Part shown: piece by piece, positions 1-8,126 of the stretch | Position numbering within the stretch: position 1 is the stretch's first letter | How the letters are laid out: each line of letters starts with the position of its first letter | Notes under the pieces: generated by a model | The model's input: the letters and a program-made list of their open reading frames with translations, nothing else | Database searches by the model: none | What the model was told of the DNA's origin: nothing | Source: Mycobacterium persicum | GTDB lineage: Bacteria; Actinomycetota; Actinomycetes; Mycobacteriales; Mycobacteriaceae | Direction: 5' to 3' | Assembly (NCBI RefSeq): GCF_002086675.1 | Contig: NZ_MVIF01000045.1 | Coordinates: forward strand, 1 to 42,167 | DNA: 42,167 bases | Translations under genes and position numbers: made by a program

Positions 1-2
1 GT

Positions 3-473
3 GTGGGGGTTGCCGCGGGTGCGCCGATGTTGGTGGGGGTGATGCCGATGGGCGAGGATGGCGATTCGGCGGCGTTTGCTGCGGCGCTGGCCGAGGTGGG
101 AGCAGCGTATGTGAGCACTGCTGCTGAGCATGCCGCGGCGCGGGGGGTGTTTTCTGATGCGCAGTCGGTGTCGGCCGGGATGACGGTGGCCAGTGAGGCG
201 CTGCCCTCAAGCCCAAGTATTGCCGATCGGGCCACAGAAATCGGTAGGGAAGTCTCGACTCTCCCGAGAGGAACCAGGCTGGATACTCTGGCGGACAGGA
301 TTACGGGTCTGCACGTTAGTCAGGAAGAGGCTGTCGAAGCAACAGACATCGCCGCTAAGGCCGCTTTTGGTGAAACTGGGGGAATTGTTAACGTGCCCGA
401 CGGAACAAAAGTGGTGCTGCCCGCGGACTTAGCCTATGGAGAGCAATGGTGGTACATCCTGACGGATCGGTAA
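3..473 (+). CDS. Ala-rich protein with AT-rich C-terminal tail, 5' partial
   Basis: The frame is open to the window edge, so the true start probably lies upstream. Residues 1 to about 65 are Ala/Gly-rich and predicted helical, with the composition of mycobacterial ESX-associated or PE/WXG-like N-terminal domains. From about residue 68 (nt ~205) the composition changes sharply: third positions become AT-rich and the protein turns into a mixed-charge segment ending NVPDGTKVVLP and WWYILTDR. A conserved helical head joined to a compositionally foreign tail, followed directly by small AT-rich ORFs, is how polymorphic toxins with exchangeable C-termini look. I do not recognise the tail as a known toxin fold, so toxin is inference. 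It could also be a recombined pseudogene. Confidence 0.5.
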   Translation: MGVAAGAPMLVGVMPMGEDGDSAAFAAALAEVGAAYVSTAAEHAAARGVFSDAQSVSAGMTVASEALPSSPSIADRATEIGREVSTLPRGTRLDTLADRITGLHVSQEEAVEATDIAAKAAFGETGGIVNVPDGTKVVLPADLAYGEQWWYILTDR

Positions 474-603
474 CAGTTTTTGTGGGTGACCTTCACAAAT
501 TCTTGCCGTACATTGGCCGATGAAGCGTGGAGAGATGAACGTATCCTCATATCCAGTGATCATTGATTTTGATGTCTACCTGCTCATGACCATGAGGCTA
601 AGA

Positions 604-1098
604 ATGTCAATGGCGAACAAGGAAGCTCAACTAGAAGCCAAACTGGCCGAACACGGGCTCTCCTTGGAAGATGCGGAACTTATACATGAGCGAATAGCAA
701 GAGCACTTGGCGACGAAGCTTCCCGTTATGAGAACATGAAAAAGCTGCTAGGCGTTGCTGACCAGGACTCCGCAGAATTGAAATACAACAGTATATTGTG
801 GCCTGGATTCGACTTCAACGCCATCGCCGGCGACGAAGGAGTACTTGAATCGGCGGGTTACTGGCACACGAGGCGCGATTCACCTTGCGTTGATTCCCCT
901 ACCGAGCTGCTAACTTGGAGCGTGGACATCGCCGAATTCGCAGAGCAGTTTGGCCCCATGACTCTTCGCGGCAAGTGGCCTCTATTCGATGAGTTCTTGC
1001 CCGCATACGAGGAGTACGACTTTTTTTGGAATGGAGAACATTACGGTGCACGATTCATCTGGGGTCTATTCTTGTCTTCTTCAATCTGCTGGGATTGA
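604..1098 (+). CDS. Small acidic protein, candidate immunity protein
   Basis: An acidic protein of about 164 residues, rich in Trp, Phe and Tyr, with no signal peptide or membrane segment, so presumably cytosolic. I prefer the ATG at 604 because GAGG lies 6 nt upstream. In-frame ATGs at 520 and 535 would add 28 or 23 residues but have poor ribosome site spacing. The first 45 residues are charged and helical, containing EAQLEAKLAEHGLSLEDAEL. The rest contains LWPGFDFNAIAGDEG and SAGYWHT. Codon use is AT-rich and unlike the surrounding core genes, suggesting acquisition. It lies about 130 nt downstream of the ORF with the foreign tail, and a partial second copy of its middle follows at 1113-1187. 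Small, acidic and duplicated behind a variable-tail gene fits an immunity gene. The family is not recognised. Confidence 0.55.
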   Translation: MSMANKEAQLEAKLAEHGLSLEDAELIHERIARALGDEASRYENMKKLLGVADQDSAELKYNSILWPGFDFNAIAGDEGVLESAGYWHTRRDSPCVDSPTELLTWSVDIAEFAEQFGPMTLRGKWPLFDEFLPAYEEYDFFWNGEHYGARFIWGLFLSSSICWD

Positions 1099-1187
1099 GC
1101 TTCTGCGAAGTGTTGTGGCCGGGATTCGACTTCAAAGCCGTCGCGGGTGAAGAGGGAGCGCTTGAATCGGCGCAGTATTGGTATACG
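796..1187 (+). repeat. Direct repeat, two 75-bp units about 317 bp apart
   Basis: The units are 796-870 and 1113-1187. Both begin TTGTGGCC, are ungapped and are about 80% identical by hand alignment. Differences fall mainly at third codon positions, so the copies diverged under protein-level constraint before one was broken. Confidence 0.7.
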
Positions 1188-1300
1188 GCGTTGGAGTCAG
1201 CCATCTGGCTTCCTGGCGTTGGCGGGTGGGGTCGTTACGGTTGCGTCGGGATGGGCCGGGCGGTGTTCCAAACCCGTTCAAGGCGAGTTGTGGTTGTTCC
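1113..1300 (+). pseudogene. Partial second copy of the immunity-like gene
   Basis: The segment at 1113-1187 encodes LWPGFDFKAVAGEEG and ESAQYWYT. It aligns without gaps to 796-870 of the upstream gene, about 60 of 75 bases by hand count, with several synonymous or conservative changes. Similarity stops after about nt 1190 and there is no matching N-terminal part, so this is a fragment of a diverged paralogue. The frame runs on to about 1304 without recognisable content. Confidence 0.5.
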
Positions 1301-1900
1301 ATAGGTCTGGGGCGTCGTCGCGTTTGATGACGATGGCGGGATTGTCGCTGGCGGGCGCGCCGTAGAGATGCGGGTTGGCGATAAGCGTGTCATCGGCGCG
1401 GAACATAGATGTATACAGCGGTGTGGTGTGAGTGCGGATTTCCATTGCGGGAGTGTCCGAAAGCGGTTGCAGGCGCGCCAATGTCATCTGACAACGCGCG
1501 GCCAGGGCGGCTCCGATGCGTTCCTCTTCGCCGCGCTGCGCGACGGCGGTGGATTTGGCATCACCGATGATGAAGCGGACCGCCACGCCGCGTTTGGTGG
1601 CGGCGGCCAGAATCTTGGTGAAGCGGGGCAGGCCGTCGAACAAGAATGTGCCGCCGTAGACCAGGATGTCGATGTGCTCGACGGCGTTTCTTAAAAGAGC
1701 TCCTTCCACACGCTGACCGGGACATCGGCCCGGCTGCCGTACACACTGACCGCGACGGTCGCTGAACTGGGCGGGGACGGCACCGGGATTTGTCGGGCCA
1801 TACCTCATGAAGGTCGCAGTCGAGGGCATCGGCGACTTGCTTGGCCTCACCGAGCCGCGGGTTCTCCCCGCGTTGATATCTCTTGATGGATCGCACGCTG
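1278..1900 (-). pseudogene. Remnant of XRE regulator with C-terminal PLD-like domain (DUF5919 type)
   Basis: On the minus strand, codons near 1890-1800 give SIKRYQRGENPRLGEAKQVA, the end of an XRE-type helix-turn-helix. The frame then changes to one encoding VSVYGSRADVPVSVWKELF (about 1755-1695), ending in TAA. A third frame continues RNAVEHIDILVYGGTFLFD through GVAVRFIIGD and MFRADDTLIANPHLYG to about 1278. This order matches the XRE regulators with a phospholipase-D-like C-terminal domain common in actinobacteria. At least two frameshifts are needed, the N-terminal half of the DNA-binding domain is missing, and the 3' end runs into unrelated sequence. It is therefore broken. The 5' side is fused directly to the 13E12 relic. 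Confidence 0.75.
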
Positions 1901-2493
1901 GTGATCGTGGTTCCACTCGCCGATCAGCGCCACACGATAAGACGCCAGCGCGGCGTCGAATTTCGCTGCGTCGTGGTGGGCAAGTTTGATCCGATAGCAG
2001 CTGCCCTGCTCGATGGTGGTCTTGGTGATCGAGGGCGGCGGCTGCGGCCCAGGTTCGGGTTGGGGTCGCGGTTCCAGTTTGACCGCGGTATGCAGCTGGT
2101 TGACCGTGGCCACCCGGGCCAGCTGCAGGTAATGCTCCTCCGATCCCGCACCGGCGCGAACCGCGATGACCCCGACCTGATCCAGCGACAACCAACCCTC
2201 CCGCATGCCCGCCACACACCGTGGGAACTCCTCGAGCCGGCCCGCCACCGTGGTGATCGTGTGGGCATTGGTCGACGACGAGCCGAGCTTCCAGGCCAGC
2301 AACGCCGCCACCGACCGCGCCCCCCTCATCCCGCGCACAGCTGGTCGCGATCCATCTCCGCGGCGATCTTCTCCACAATGCGCCCATCAATCGCATTGCG
2401 CTGACCGGCCAACTCCGCCAACTCCGCAAACAACACCGCCGAACGCTCCTTCGGCAGCATCGGCGCACAGCCCAAGGAGGCGGTCGAAGACAT
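1900..2493 (-). pseudogene. REP13E12/DUF222 family relic, frameshifted and truncated
   Basis: The minus-strand ATG at 2493 opens a frame whose visible motifs include LFAELAELAGQRNAIDGRI and EMDRDQLCAG, then TGA at 2328-2326. A shifted frame continues ARSVAALLAWKLGSSSTNAH, GMREGWLSLDQVGVI and FDAALASYRVALIGEW. These are hallmarks of the DUF222 part of the mycobacterial 13E12 repeat proteins, which usually continue into an HNH nuclease domain. Here the frame is broken by one indel near 2330 and the gene is cut at about 1900, where it joins the XRE remnant, so the HNH half is absent. Members of this repeat are known prophage integration targets in M. tuberculosis, but no phage gene is seen here. 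Confidence 0.8.
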
Positions 2494-2623
2494 AACCACG
2501 CCATCGCAGCCGGGTCTGACATCGATGATGAAAGAGCGTTACCTCGTAGGTCGTGACCCTGGGTATGACTGACGCCCTGCTGGGCTGTCCTTCACTTGAT
2601 CTGCCGGCCTGCGTGGTGCATGC

Positions 2624-3847
2624 CTAGTGCACGCCGGCCATATCCGGGTTCCAGGCCGTCGGCAGCATCGGCACCGTCGGACCCTCGCCAAAACCAATGG
2701 CGACCAACCCGCCAGCCGGCCCGACGGACTCAGTGGGCGCAGTCCCGGCAAACCCCACCGCGCCCCCGCCATTACCCGAGGCCGCCAGCGACGCCAACTG
2801 CGCCGGCGGCACCACCGATGCCGAAGCGCCCAGTCCCGCCGGAGCTACACCGCTGACCGCAACCGCAGCTGCCGGGAGCAGACCAACCTCAGCCATCGCG
2901 GATACGCCCGTCAACGCGTTCATGCTCGGGGCAACGCTACCGGCCAACGCGACTATCCCAGCGTCAACAAACAAATTCTGCGCAATCCACTGAATGACCA
3001 TGTTGGCGACGCCCAGGGGAATCTCACACGCCGTGTATATGATGTTGAAAAAGTGGGTGCCGATCTGCCACAAATCGCTGGCAATCAGCTTTAATCCAGC
3101 AAGAGCTGCTGAAAGATTCCACTGAATAATGTCTTGAATTACCAGTGGGATTAGTAACTTGATGAAGCCCCAGTCCAACCCGATAAATTCCCAATCCATC
3201 TTCATAAAAGCGAACATAAGCTGTATATAGTCCCATATTTGTTGCCATGGGAATGGCGTGAGGGTCTGCTCGCCGGCGGCCGCAATGTTGCCGGCAGTGC
3301 CAGCGCCGGGCTTGACCACCACTGGCGCTGGGATGGTGTGCGGCACGGACACCAGCGCCGCAACAGACGCTGCCTGATACACGCTCATGGTGGCCGCGGC
3401 CTGGATCCACATGCGCACGTAGTCAGCCTCGTTGAGCGCAATCGGGATGGTGTTGATGCCAAAGAAATTGGTCGCCGACAACACCGCGTGGGTGGCATGA
3501 TTGGCGGCCAACTCACCCAGGGTCGGCATCACGGCCAGCGCACTGACGTAGGCTGTGGCGGCTGTCTCGTGGGTGGCCCCCACTTCGGCGCATTCGGCGC
3601 TGGTCATCATCAGCCAGTCCACGTACGGCACATACGCGGCCAGGCAGCTGTCCATGCTGGGACCATGCCATGCCCCGGTCGCCACGGCGCTCAGAACCGA
3701 GCTGAGTTCGTCTGCCACAGAAGCGTATTCAGCGCTCAAGGACGTCCACGAACCCGCGGCCGCCAATAGCGGCTCAGGCCCTGGACCGGCTGCTAACAAC
3801 GCCGAATGCACCTCCGGCGGCGCAGCCATCCACAGCGCAGAGTTCAC
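2624..3847 (-). CDS. PPE family protein, PPE-PPW subfamily
   Basis: 407 residues from a GTG at 3847. The N-terminal PPE domain (about 1-180) shows [10 protein letters not shown], the W-x-G turn as GAWHG near residue 60, and helical Ala-rich segments. The middle (about 200-300) is hydrophobic and aromatic. The C-terminus carries GFAGT and then PMLPTAW, the paired G-F-x-G-T and P-x-x-P-x-x-W motifs that define the PPE-PPW subfamily. PPE proteins are normally exported by type VII (ESX) systems as partners of small helical proteins. The start overlaps the stop of the upstream small ORF by 4 nt (GTGA), implying translational coupling. Recognition of the subfamily is firm; substrate and function are unknown. 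Confidence 0.88.
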   Translation of the reverse strand: MNSALWMAAPPEVHSALLAAGPGPEPLLAAAGSWTSLSAEYASVADELSSVLSAVATGAWHGPSMDSCLAAYVPYVDWLMMTSAECAEVGATHETAATAYVSALAVMPTLGELAANHATHAVLSATNFFGINTIPIALNEADYVRMWIQAAATMSVYQAASVAALVSVPHTIPAPVVVKPGAGTAGNIAAAGEQTLTPFPWQQIWDYIQLMFAFMKMDWEFIGLDWGFIKLLIPLVIQDIIQWNLSAALAGLKLIASDLWQIGTHFFNIIYTACEIPLGVANMVIQWIAQNLFVDAGIVALAGSVAPSMNALTGVSAMAEVGLLPAAAVAVSGVAPAGLGASASVVPPAQLASLAASGNGGGAVGFAGTAPTESVGPAGGLVAIGFGEGPTVPMLPTAWNPDMAGVH

Positions 3848-4023
3848 GACGCACCGCCCGACGCCAGATACGACGCCGCGGCCAGCGCGTCGCCGGCGGC
3901 GCAGCTAGCGGCGGCTTCAGCTACATCGATTCCAGCCAGATCCAGCTCTTCTGCTCCTTGGGCAGCGATCGCCACCTGCGGAGATAACCCCTCGTGAACC
4001 GCCCACAATGCCAATCCCCACAC
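3844..4023 (-). CDS. Small Ala-rich protein coupled to the PPE gene
   Basis: A short protein ending [12 protein letters not shown], with [15 protein letters not shown] at its start. I place the start at the GTG at 4023 because codons upstream to the ATG at 4119 are AT-rich at third positions and look non-coding; the longer form would be 91 residues. It lacks the usual PE signature but occupies the position of a PE-type partner immediately before a PPE gene. Its stop overlaps the PPE start (GTGA). By position it may form a heterodimer with the PPE protein for ESX export; this is inference. It could also be a truncated PE-like gene. Confidence 0.5.
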   Translation of the reverse strand: MWGLALWAVHEGLSPQVAIAAQGAEELDLAGIDVAEAAASCAAGDALAAASYLASGGAS

Positions 4024-4399
4024 CTTTCGGCTCGTTGTCCTGAACGCGCCAACATTAGGAGAATTTGGGTGAATCCGTCGATCGATACCGTCAATAGGTT
4101 CATAAGGATTAGTTATCATTGAAGCAGCAATACTGATACGTCAACAACGGTTCAGAATGAGTGTCCGGCTGGTAACCAAGAATTACTCGGTGTATGGCGC
4201 CCAAACTGCGCAAGAGCAACCCATCGCGCCAGCTTGAGGCCACACCGCGGACCGGTGGAAAGCGGCCCGGTCACGCACACCCATCGATGACGACCGGAAT
4301 ATGCCGACTACCTTTCCGAAGGACGTGGTCTCGTCACCAAGCCAACACTCGTGACCGGCTCACCATGCAGCCCCATCGTCCTCACTGCGAAAAGCGGCC
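4024..4399. other. Intergenic, no convincing gene
   Basis: AT-rich near 4030-4200, upstream of the small PPE partner gene on the minus strand, so its promoter is likely here. Towards 4399 it becomes the 3' flank of narK. Short frames in it have no recognisable content. Confidence 0.5.
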
Positions 4400-5848
4400 T
4401 TAGCCGGCGGTAGTCGCTTCGGTAGCGGCATTTCCCACTCCGTTTTGATTGCGGCCCATTCGTCGCGGGGGTTTCGATATCGGCGGGCTCGAACCGTGCG
4501 GCCGCACGTAGCGCCACCAGGTCAACGTCGTGGCGCCGATATAGCAGAGCAGGAAGACCCAGAATGCCGGGGTTTCGGTGCCGGCGCTCACATACGACTG
4601 CCGCAGCACCAGGTTGACCCCCATGGCACCCAGCCCGCCGAGTGTCCCGGCGAACCCGATCAACGCTCCCGACATCACTCGCTCCCAGTCGCGGCGTTGG
4701 GCGGCGGTGACGTTCAGCGCGCGACTGCGATTCTGAAAAATCGACGGGATCAGCTTGAACACCGAGCCCTTGCCTATGCCGCAACAGATGAACAGCGTGA
4801 TGAAGCCAAAGACGTAGCCGATCATCGTATGAACGGTGGGCCCTCCGCGAGTGCCCTGAGTGAGGTCGTCGTGGGTGCTGACCGCGACCAGAAACCCACC
4901 GGCTCCCGCCATGGCTGCCAACGCACTGAGGGTGACGTAGCCGCCACCAAAGCGGTCGCCCAACCTGCCGCCGACTATCCGCGCCACCGATCCCAACAGC
5001 GGGCCGATGAAGGCAATCTCCGCCGCGTGCAGCGACGCCTGCGCGTGGGTTTGCCCCGCGGCCACGAAATTATGTACCAGCACCTGCCCGAAAGCGAACG
5101 CGAAGCCCAGGAACGATCCGGAGCAGCACAGGTAGAGAAACGAGATTGCCCACGAGTCGGGAACCCGCAGAACCGATCGCACGTGGCCCACGTCGATCAC
5201 GTGGCTGAGGTTGTCCAGGAAAAGTGCCGCGCCGACAGCCGCCACGGCCAGCAGCACCAGGTAAACGGCGCACACCAAGTAGGGCGCCTGGTGGCCGGCG
5301 GTCGCCAGCACCACGAGCCCGACTGCCTGAATGGCCGCCGACCCCAGGTTGGTGAAACCCCCGGTGAAGCCCAGCGCAAAGCCCTTGAGCCGCTGCGGGT
5401 AGAAGGCTTCGATGTGCGCCAGCGATGCGGCGTAGTTGCCGCCGCCCAATCCGGTGAGCGCGGCGCACACGAGATATGGCCACAACGGCAAGCCGGGGTT
5501 AGCCAGCAACACCATCGCGCCGACGGTGGGGATCAGCAACACCAGTGACGACAACACGGCCCAGGTGCGTCCGCCGAACCTGGTGGTCGCCATCGCATAC
5601 GGGATGCGCACGATCGCCCCGACGAACGTTGCGGTGGCCGCCAGCAGCAGCTTGTCGCCGGTCGAAAAACCGTAGACGCTCTCCGGCATGAACAGCACCA
5701 TCACCGACCAGAGGTACCAGATGGAGAAGGCGATGTGCCCGGTCACGTTCGACCAAAACAGATTGCGACGGGCGATCACGTCGTTGCCGTCGCGCCAGGC
5801 GGCGGCGTCCTCCGCATCCCAATCCGCGATGCGGTGTGGTCGCGCCAT
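4400..5848 (-). CDS. narK3: NarK-type nitrate/nitrite transporter (MFS)
   Basis: About 482 residues from the ATG at 5848 (MARPHRIADWD), chosen because GAAAGG lies about 10 nt upstream and it matches the usual start of the family; the frame extends 16 codons further. About twelve hydrophobic segments make it an integral membrane major-facilitator protein. Nitrate-porter signatures are visible: GLGGGNYAASLAHIEAFYP and, in the second half, GIGKGSVFKLIPSIF. Family members import nitrate or exchange nitrate for nitrite. The sequence most resembles what I recall of M. tuberculosis NarK3 among its NarK paralogues. It is about 26 kb from narGHJI, so it is not in the same operon. I see no DosR-type box close upstream. 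The paralogue assignment is tentative. Confidence 0.85.
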   Translation of the reverse strand: MARPHRIADWDAEDAAAWRDGNDVIARRNLFWSNVTGHIAFSIWYLWSVMVLFMPESVYGFSTGDKLLLAATATFVGAIVRIPYAMATTRFGGRTWAVLSSLVLLIPTVGAMVLLANPGLPLWPYLVCAALTGLGGGNYAASLAHIEAFYPQRLKGFALGFTGGFTNLGSAAIQAVGLVVLATAGHQAPYLVCAVYLVLLAVAAVGAALFLDNLSHVIDVGHVRSVLRVPDSWAISFLYLCCSGSFLGFAFAFGQVLVHNFVAAGQTHAQASLHAAEIAFIGPLLGSVARIVGGRLGDRFGGGYVTLSALAAMAGAGGFLVAVSTHDDLTQGTRGGPTVHTMIGYVFGFITLFICCGIGKGSVFKLIPSIFQNRSRALNVTAAQRRDWERVMSGALIGFAGTLGGLGAMGVNLVLRQSYVSAGTETPAFWVFLLCYIGATTLTWWRYVRPHGSSPPISKPPRRMGRNQNGVGNAATEATTAG

Positions 5849-6884
5849 ACGGTACTTACCTTTCACAGACGATGTCGGCGTACCACCGAGCGGCAATACC
5901 TGGTGGCTTAGTGTGCATTCATTCAGGAAGATCAGGCAACAGTGAGTCGGTGCGCTTGCTCTTCCTCCGCGTCACGAATGACTACCCGATCGGACAGCCA
6001 CGCAATGCGGTTCTAAGGGGGTTTTGACGACGACCGGTGACACCTGGGCAATGACGAACACGAGCACCGCTGCACGCCGTCACACCGACCACCCGACAGT
6101 GAAGCCCAATCGCGGCCACCCGACAACTGGACATCACTGACGCACAGGAGATTTTCAGCTCACTTGGCCAGGACTGCCAGTCGAGCTGAGGCTTCACCTC
6201 ACTCAGGACATCACTCGGACGCGGCTCGGCCCGGTTCGTCTTAGCCACGGCCGACGCTCCAGCAGCGGCGATGATGCAGAGCCGCACCGCTTTCCGCCGA
6301 TGTAGCCCTCAGCCGGATTGCGGCACTCTCCTGATGCGTCGAAATAGCTTGCTGCACAATGATATCCGAACTTGCGTACTACATTGAAACCCAGTCGTCA
6401 AACACTGCCGAGACAGAGTCGCCGGGGACATGTCCCGCCGCCGGCAATCCGCGATTCGAAATACTTCCACCCCCAATGCAATTCGTGCCATGCCGGTCAG
6501 GCTTTCCAGAAAGCTCTTCGACGCCGGGCCTTCAGATCGCATCGTTACACCCGAAGGCTAGCTGTAAATCTGCTGTGCATCGTCAGGGTTTGATGTCCAT
6601 ATGCAATAATTGCATGCGACTATTGACTGGTCAGTGAGACGTGCGCCGTCGAGGTGAGGACGCGGCGGATGGTCAACAATGCGTTGGCAGCCCTGCTCGC
6701 CCTTGACTGCGCGTGGTCGTCGTTGACAGCCACAATCGTTGCAACACAACCGCTGCAGGGGCGTCCGTTGTGTTTGGCAACATCCCGGTCAGCCGCCGAT
6801 TGCCTGACCTAGCCACGCGCGCTCAGCGAGTCCCGCGGCTCGGCTTGTCGCGACCCGATCGGAACTGAGGCGGAACTGAGGAAG
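5849..6884. other. Long intergenic region with small repeats
   Basis: About 1 kb without a convincing gene; the frames present have no recognisable protein content and poor codon use. Visible structure: two direct copies of CCACCCGACA at 6089-6098 and 6116-6125, a 12-bp palindrome GGGACATGTCCC at 6425-6436, an inverted repeat ATGCAAT-A-ATTGCAT at 6601-6615, and a tandem GGAACTGAGG at 6861-6870 and 6872-6881, directly before the PPE start. The region is probably degraded accessory DNA plus promoters for the flanking divergent genes. Confidence 0.5.
6601..6615. promoter_or_regulatory. 7-bp inverted repeat, possible operator
   Basis: ATGCAAT and ATTGCAT are perfect complements around a single A. 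The site is AT-rich in a GC-rich genome and lies in the unassigned region about 270 nt before the first PPE-SVP gene. A TTGACT stretch follows at about 6624. No adjacent regulator gene is present, so the role is conjectural. Confidence 0.3.
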
Positions 6885-8078
6885 GTGAAAAAACTGATAC
6901 TTGACTACGGGGCCCTGGCGCCCGAGATCAACTCGGGCAGAATGTATTCGGGTCCTGGCTCGGCGTCAATGCTGACGGCCGCCGCAGCCTGGGAGGCACT
7001 CGCCGCAGGATTGGAGTCCACATCGCGCGGGTACTGCGTCGTGATCTCGCAGCTGCAAGGCGAAAGTTGGTCGGGCAGTGCGTCGGCGGCAATGGGCAGT
7101 GCCGTCGCACCATACCTGGCATGGGCGGCGTCAACGGGAGCACAGGCCGAGCAGGCTGCCGGCGGGGCGCGTGCGGCAGCAGCCGCTTATGAGGCTGCGT
7201 TCGCCGCGACGGTGCCGCCGGCGCTGGTGATCGCCAACCGCGACCAGTTGGCGCGGCTGGTGGCAACCAATGTTCTGGGCCAGAACACCACGGCCATCGC
7301 CGCGACCGAATCCGAGTACGAGCAGATGTGGGCGCAGGATGCGGCGGCGATGTACGGTTACGCCGCCGCGTCGTCGGCGGCGACCAAACTGATTCCTTTC
7401 CGGGACCCACCCCAGACCACGAACGTCACCGGGCAAGCGGCCCAATCCGCCGCGGTGGCCCAAGCCGGCGCCGCATCGGCCGCCGGCAAGGCTCAGACCA
7501 GCCTGACGCAATTGATGTCGACGGTGTCACAACAGCTGCAAGCCCTGGCAGCGGGTGGTCATTCGGCCCATTCCTGGTGGCTGGGGCCATCGACGATACT
7601 TGCGGCCTTCAGCGCCTTCAACACGCTGGCCGGCCCGGCGAGTTTGGCCTCGAATTTCAGCCGTACCAGCACGTCGGCCGGAAGCTTCCTGACCGGGGCC
7701 TACCGATCCGGGATTCAGGCCGGCGGCGGCGCCGCGAAAGCGATCGCCAAGGGCGCGGAATCGGTTGGCCCGGCAACCCTTCGCGGCCAGGTGACGGTGA
7801 GTGTGGGTAACGCGACACCGGTCGGGCGGCTGTCTGTTCCGCAGGGCTGGGCGACGGCAAATCCACCCGCCGTGGCGGCTGCCGACGAGCCGATGTGGTT
7901 TTCCGACAGCGAACTCGACGGCGGCCCGTCATGGTCGGAGACACCGGAGATGCTCACCGGGCCGCCGACGGCGGGCATGGGGCCGATAGCGGGGTTCTCG
8001 ACGCGTCCCACCGTCGGCAGCGTATTGCGCGTAGAGCCGCGCCGGTTCAAGATGCCACGCCCGTCGCTCGGCGGCTAG
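6885..8078 (+). CDS. PPE family protein, PPE-SVP subfamily (first of tandem pair)
   Basis: 397 residues if the GTG at 6885 is used; GAGGAAG abuts it, so spacing is short and the exact start is uncertain. The PPE domain (about 1-180) shows [18 protein letters not shown], the W-x-G turn in SWSGSAS, and VLGQNT. The C-terminal part carries GRLSVPQGW near residue 320, the G-x-x-S-V-P-x-x-W motif of the PPE-SVP group, and ends MPRPSLGG. The next gene is a close paralogue, 48 nt downstream, in the same direction and with the same motif order and ending, so this is a tandem duplication. PPE-SVP proteins are ESX substrates found at the cell surface or secreted. No PE gene accompanies the pair. Confidence 0.9.
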   Translation: MKKLILDYGALAPEINSGRMYSGPGSASMLTAAAAWEALAAGLESTSRGYCVVISQLQGESWSGSASAAMGSAVAPYLAWAASTGAQAEQAAGGARAAAAAYEAAFAATVPPALVIANRDQLARLVATNVLGQNTTAIAATESEYEQMWAQDAAAMYGYAAASSAATKLIPFRDPPQTTNVTGQAAQSAAVAQAGAASAAGKAQTSLTQLMSTVSQQLQALAAGGHSAHSWWLGPSTILAAFSAFNTLAGPASLASNFSRTSTSAGSFLTGAYRSGIQAGGGAAKAIAKGAESVGPATLRGQVTVSVGNATPVGRLSVPQGWATANPPAVAAADEPMWFSDSELDGGPSWSETPEMLTGPPTAGMGPIAGFSTRPTVGSVLRVEPRRFKMPRPSLGG

Positions 8079-8126
8079 TACGTCGGTTACCCAAACCCGG
8101 ACCGTCCATGCACAGAAAGGGTGCCG

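Noticed and set aside
5982..6287. Minus-strand ORF upstream of narK
   Set aside because: No recognisable domain, poor codon pattern, and no ribosome site; it overlaps the short direct repeats.
6425..6436. GGGACATGTCCC palindrome as a DosR (dormancy regulon) box for narK
   Set aside because: The DosR consensus has four bases between GGGAC and GTCCC; here there are two. It also lies about 580 bp from the narK start.
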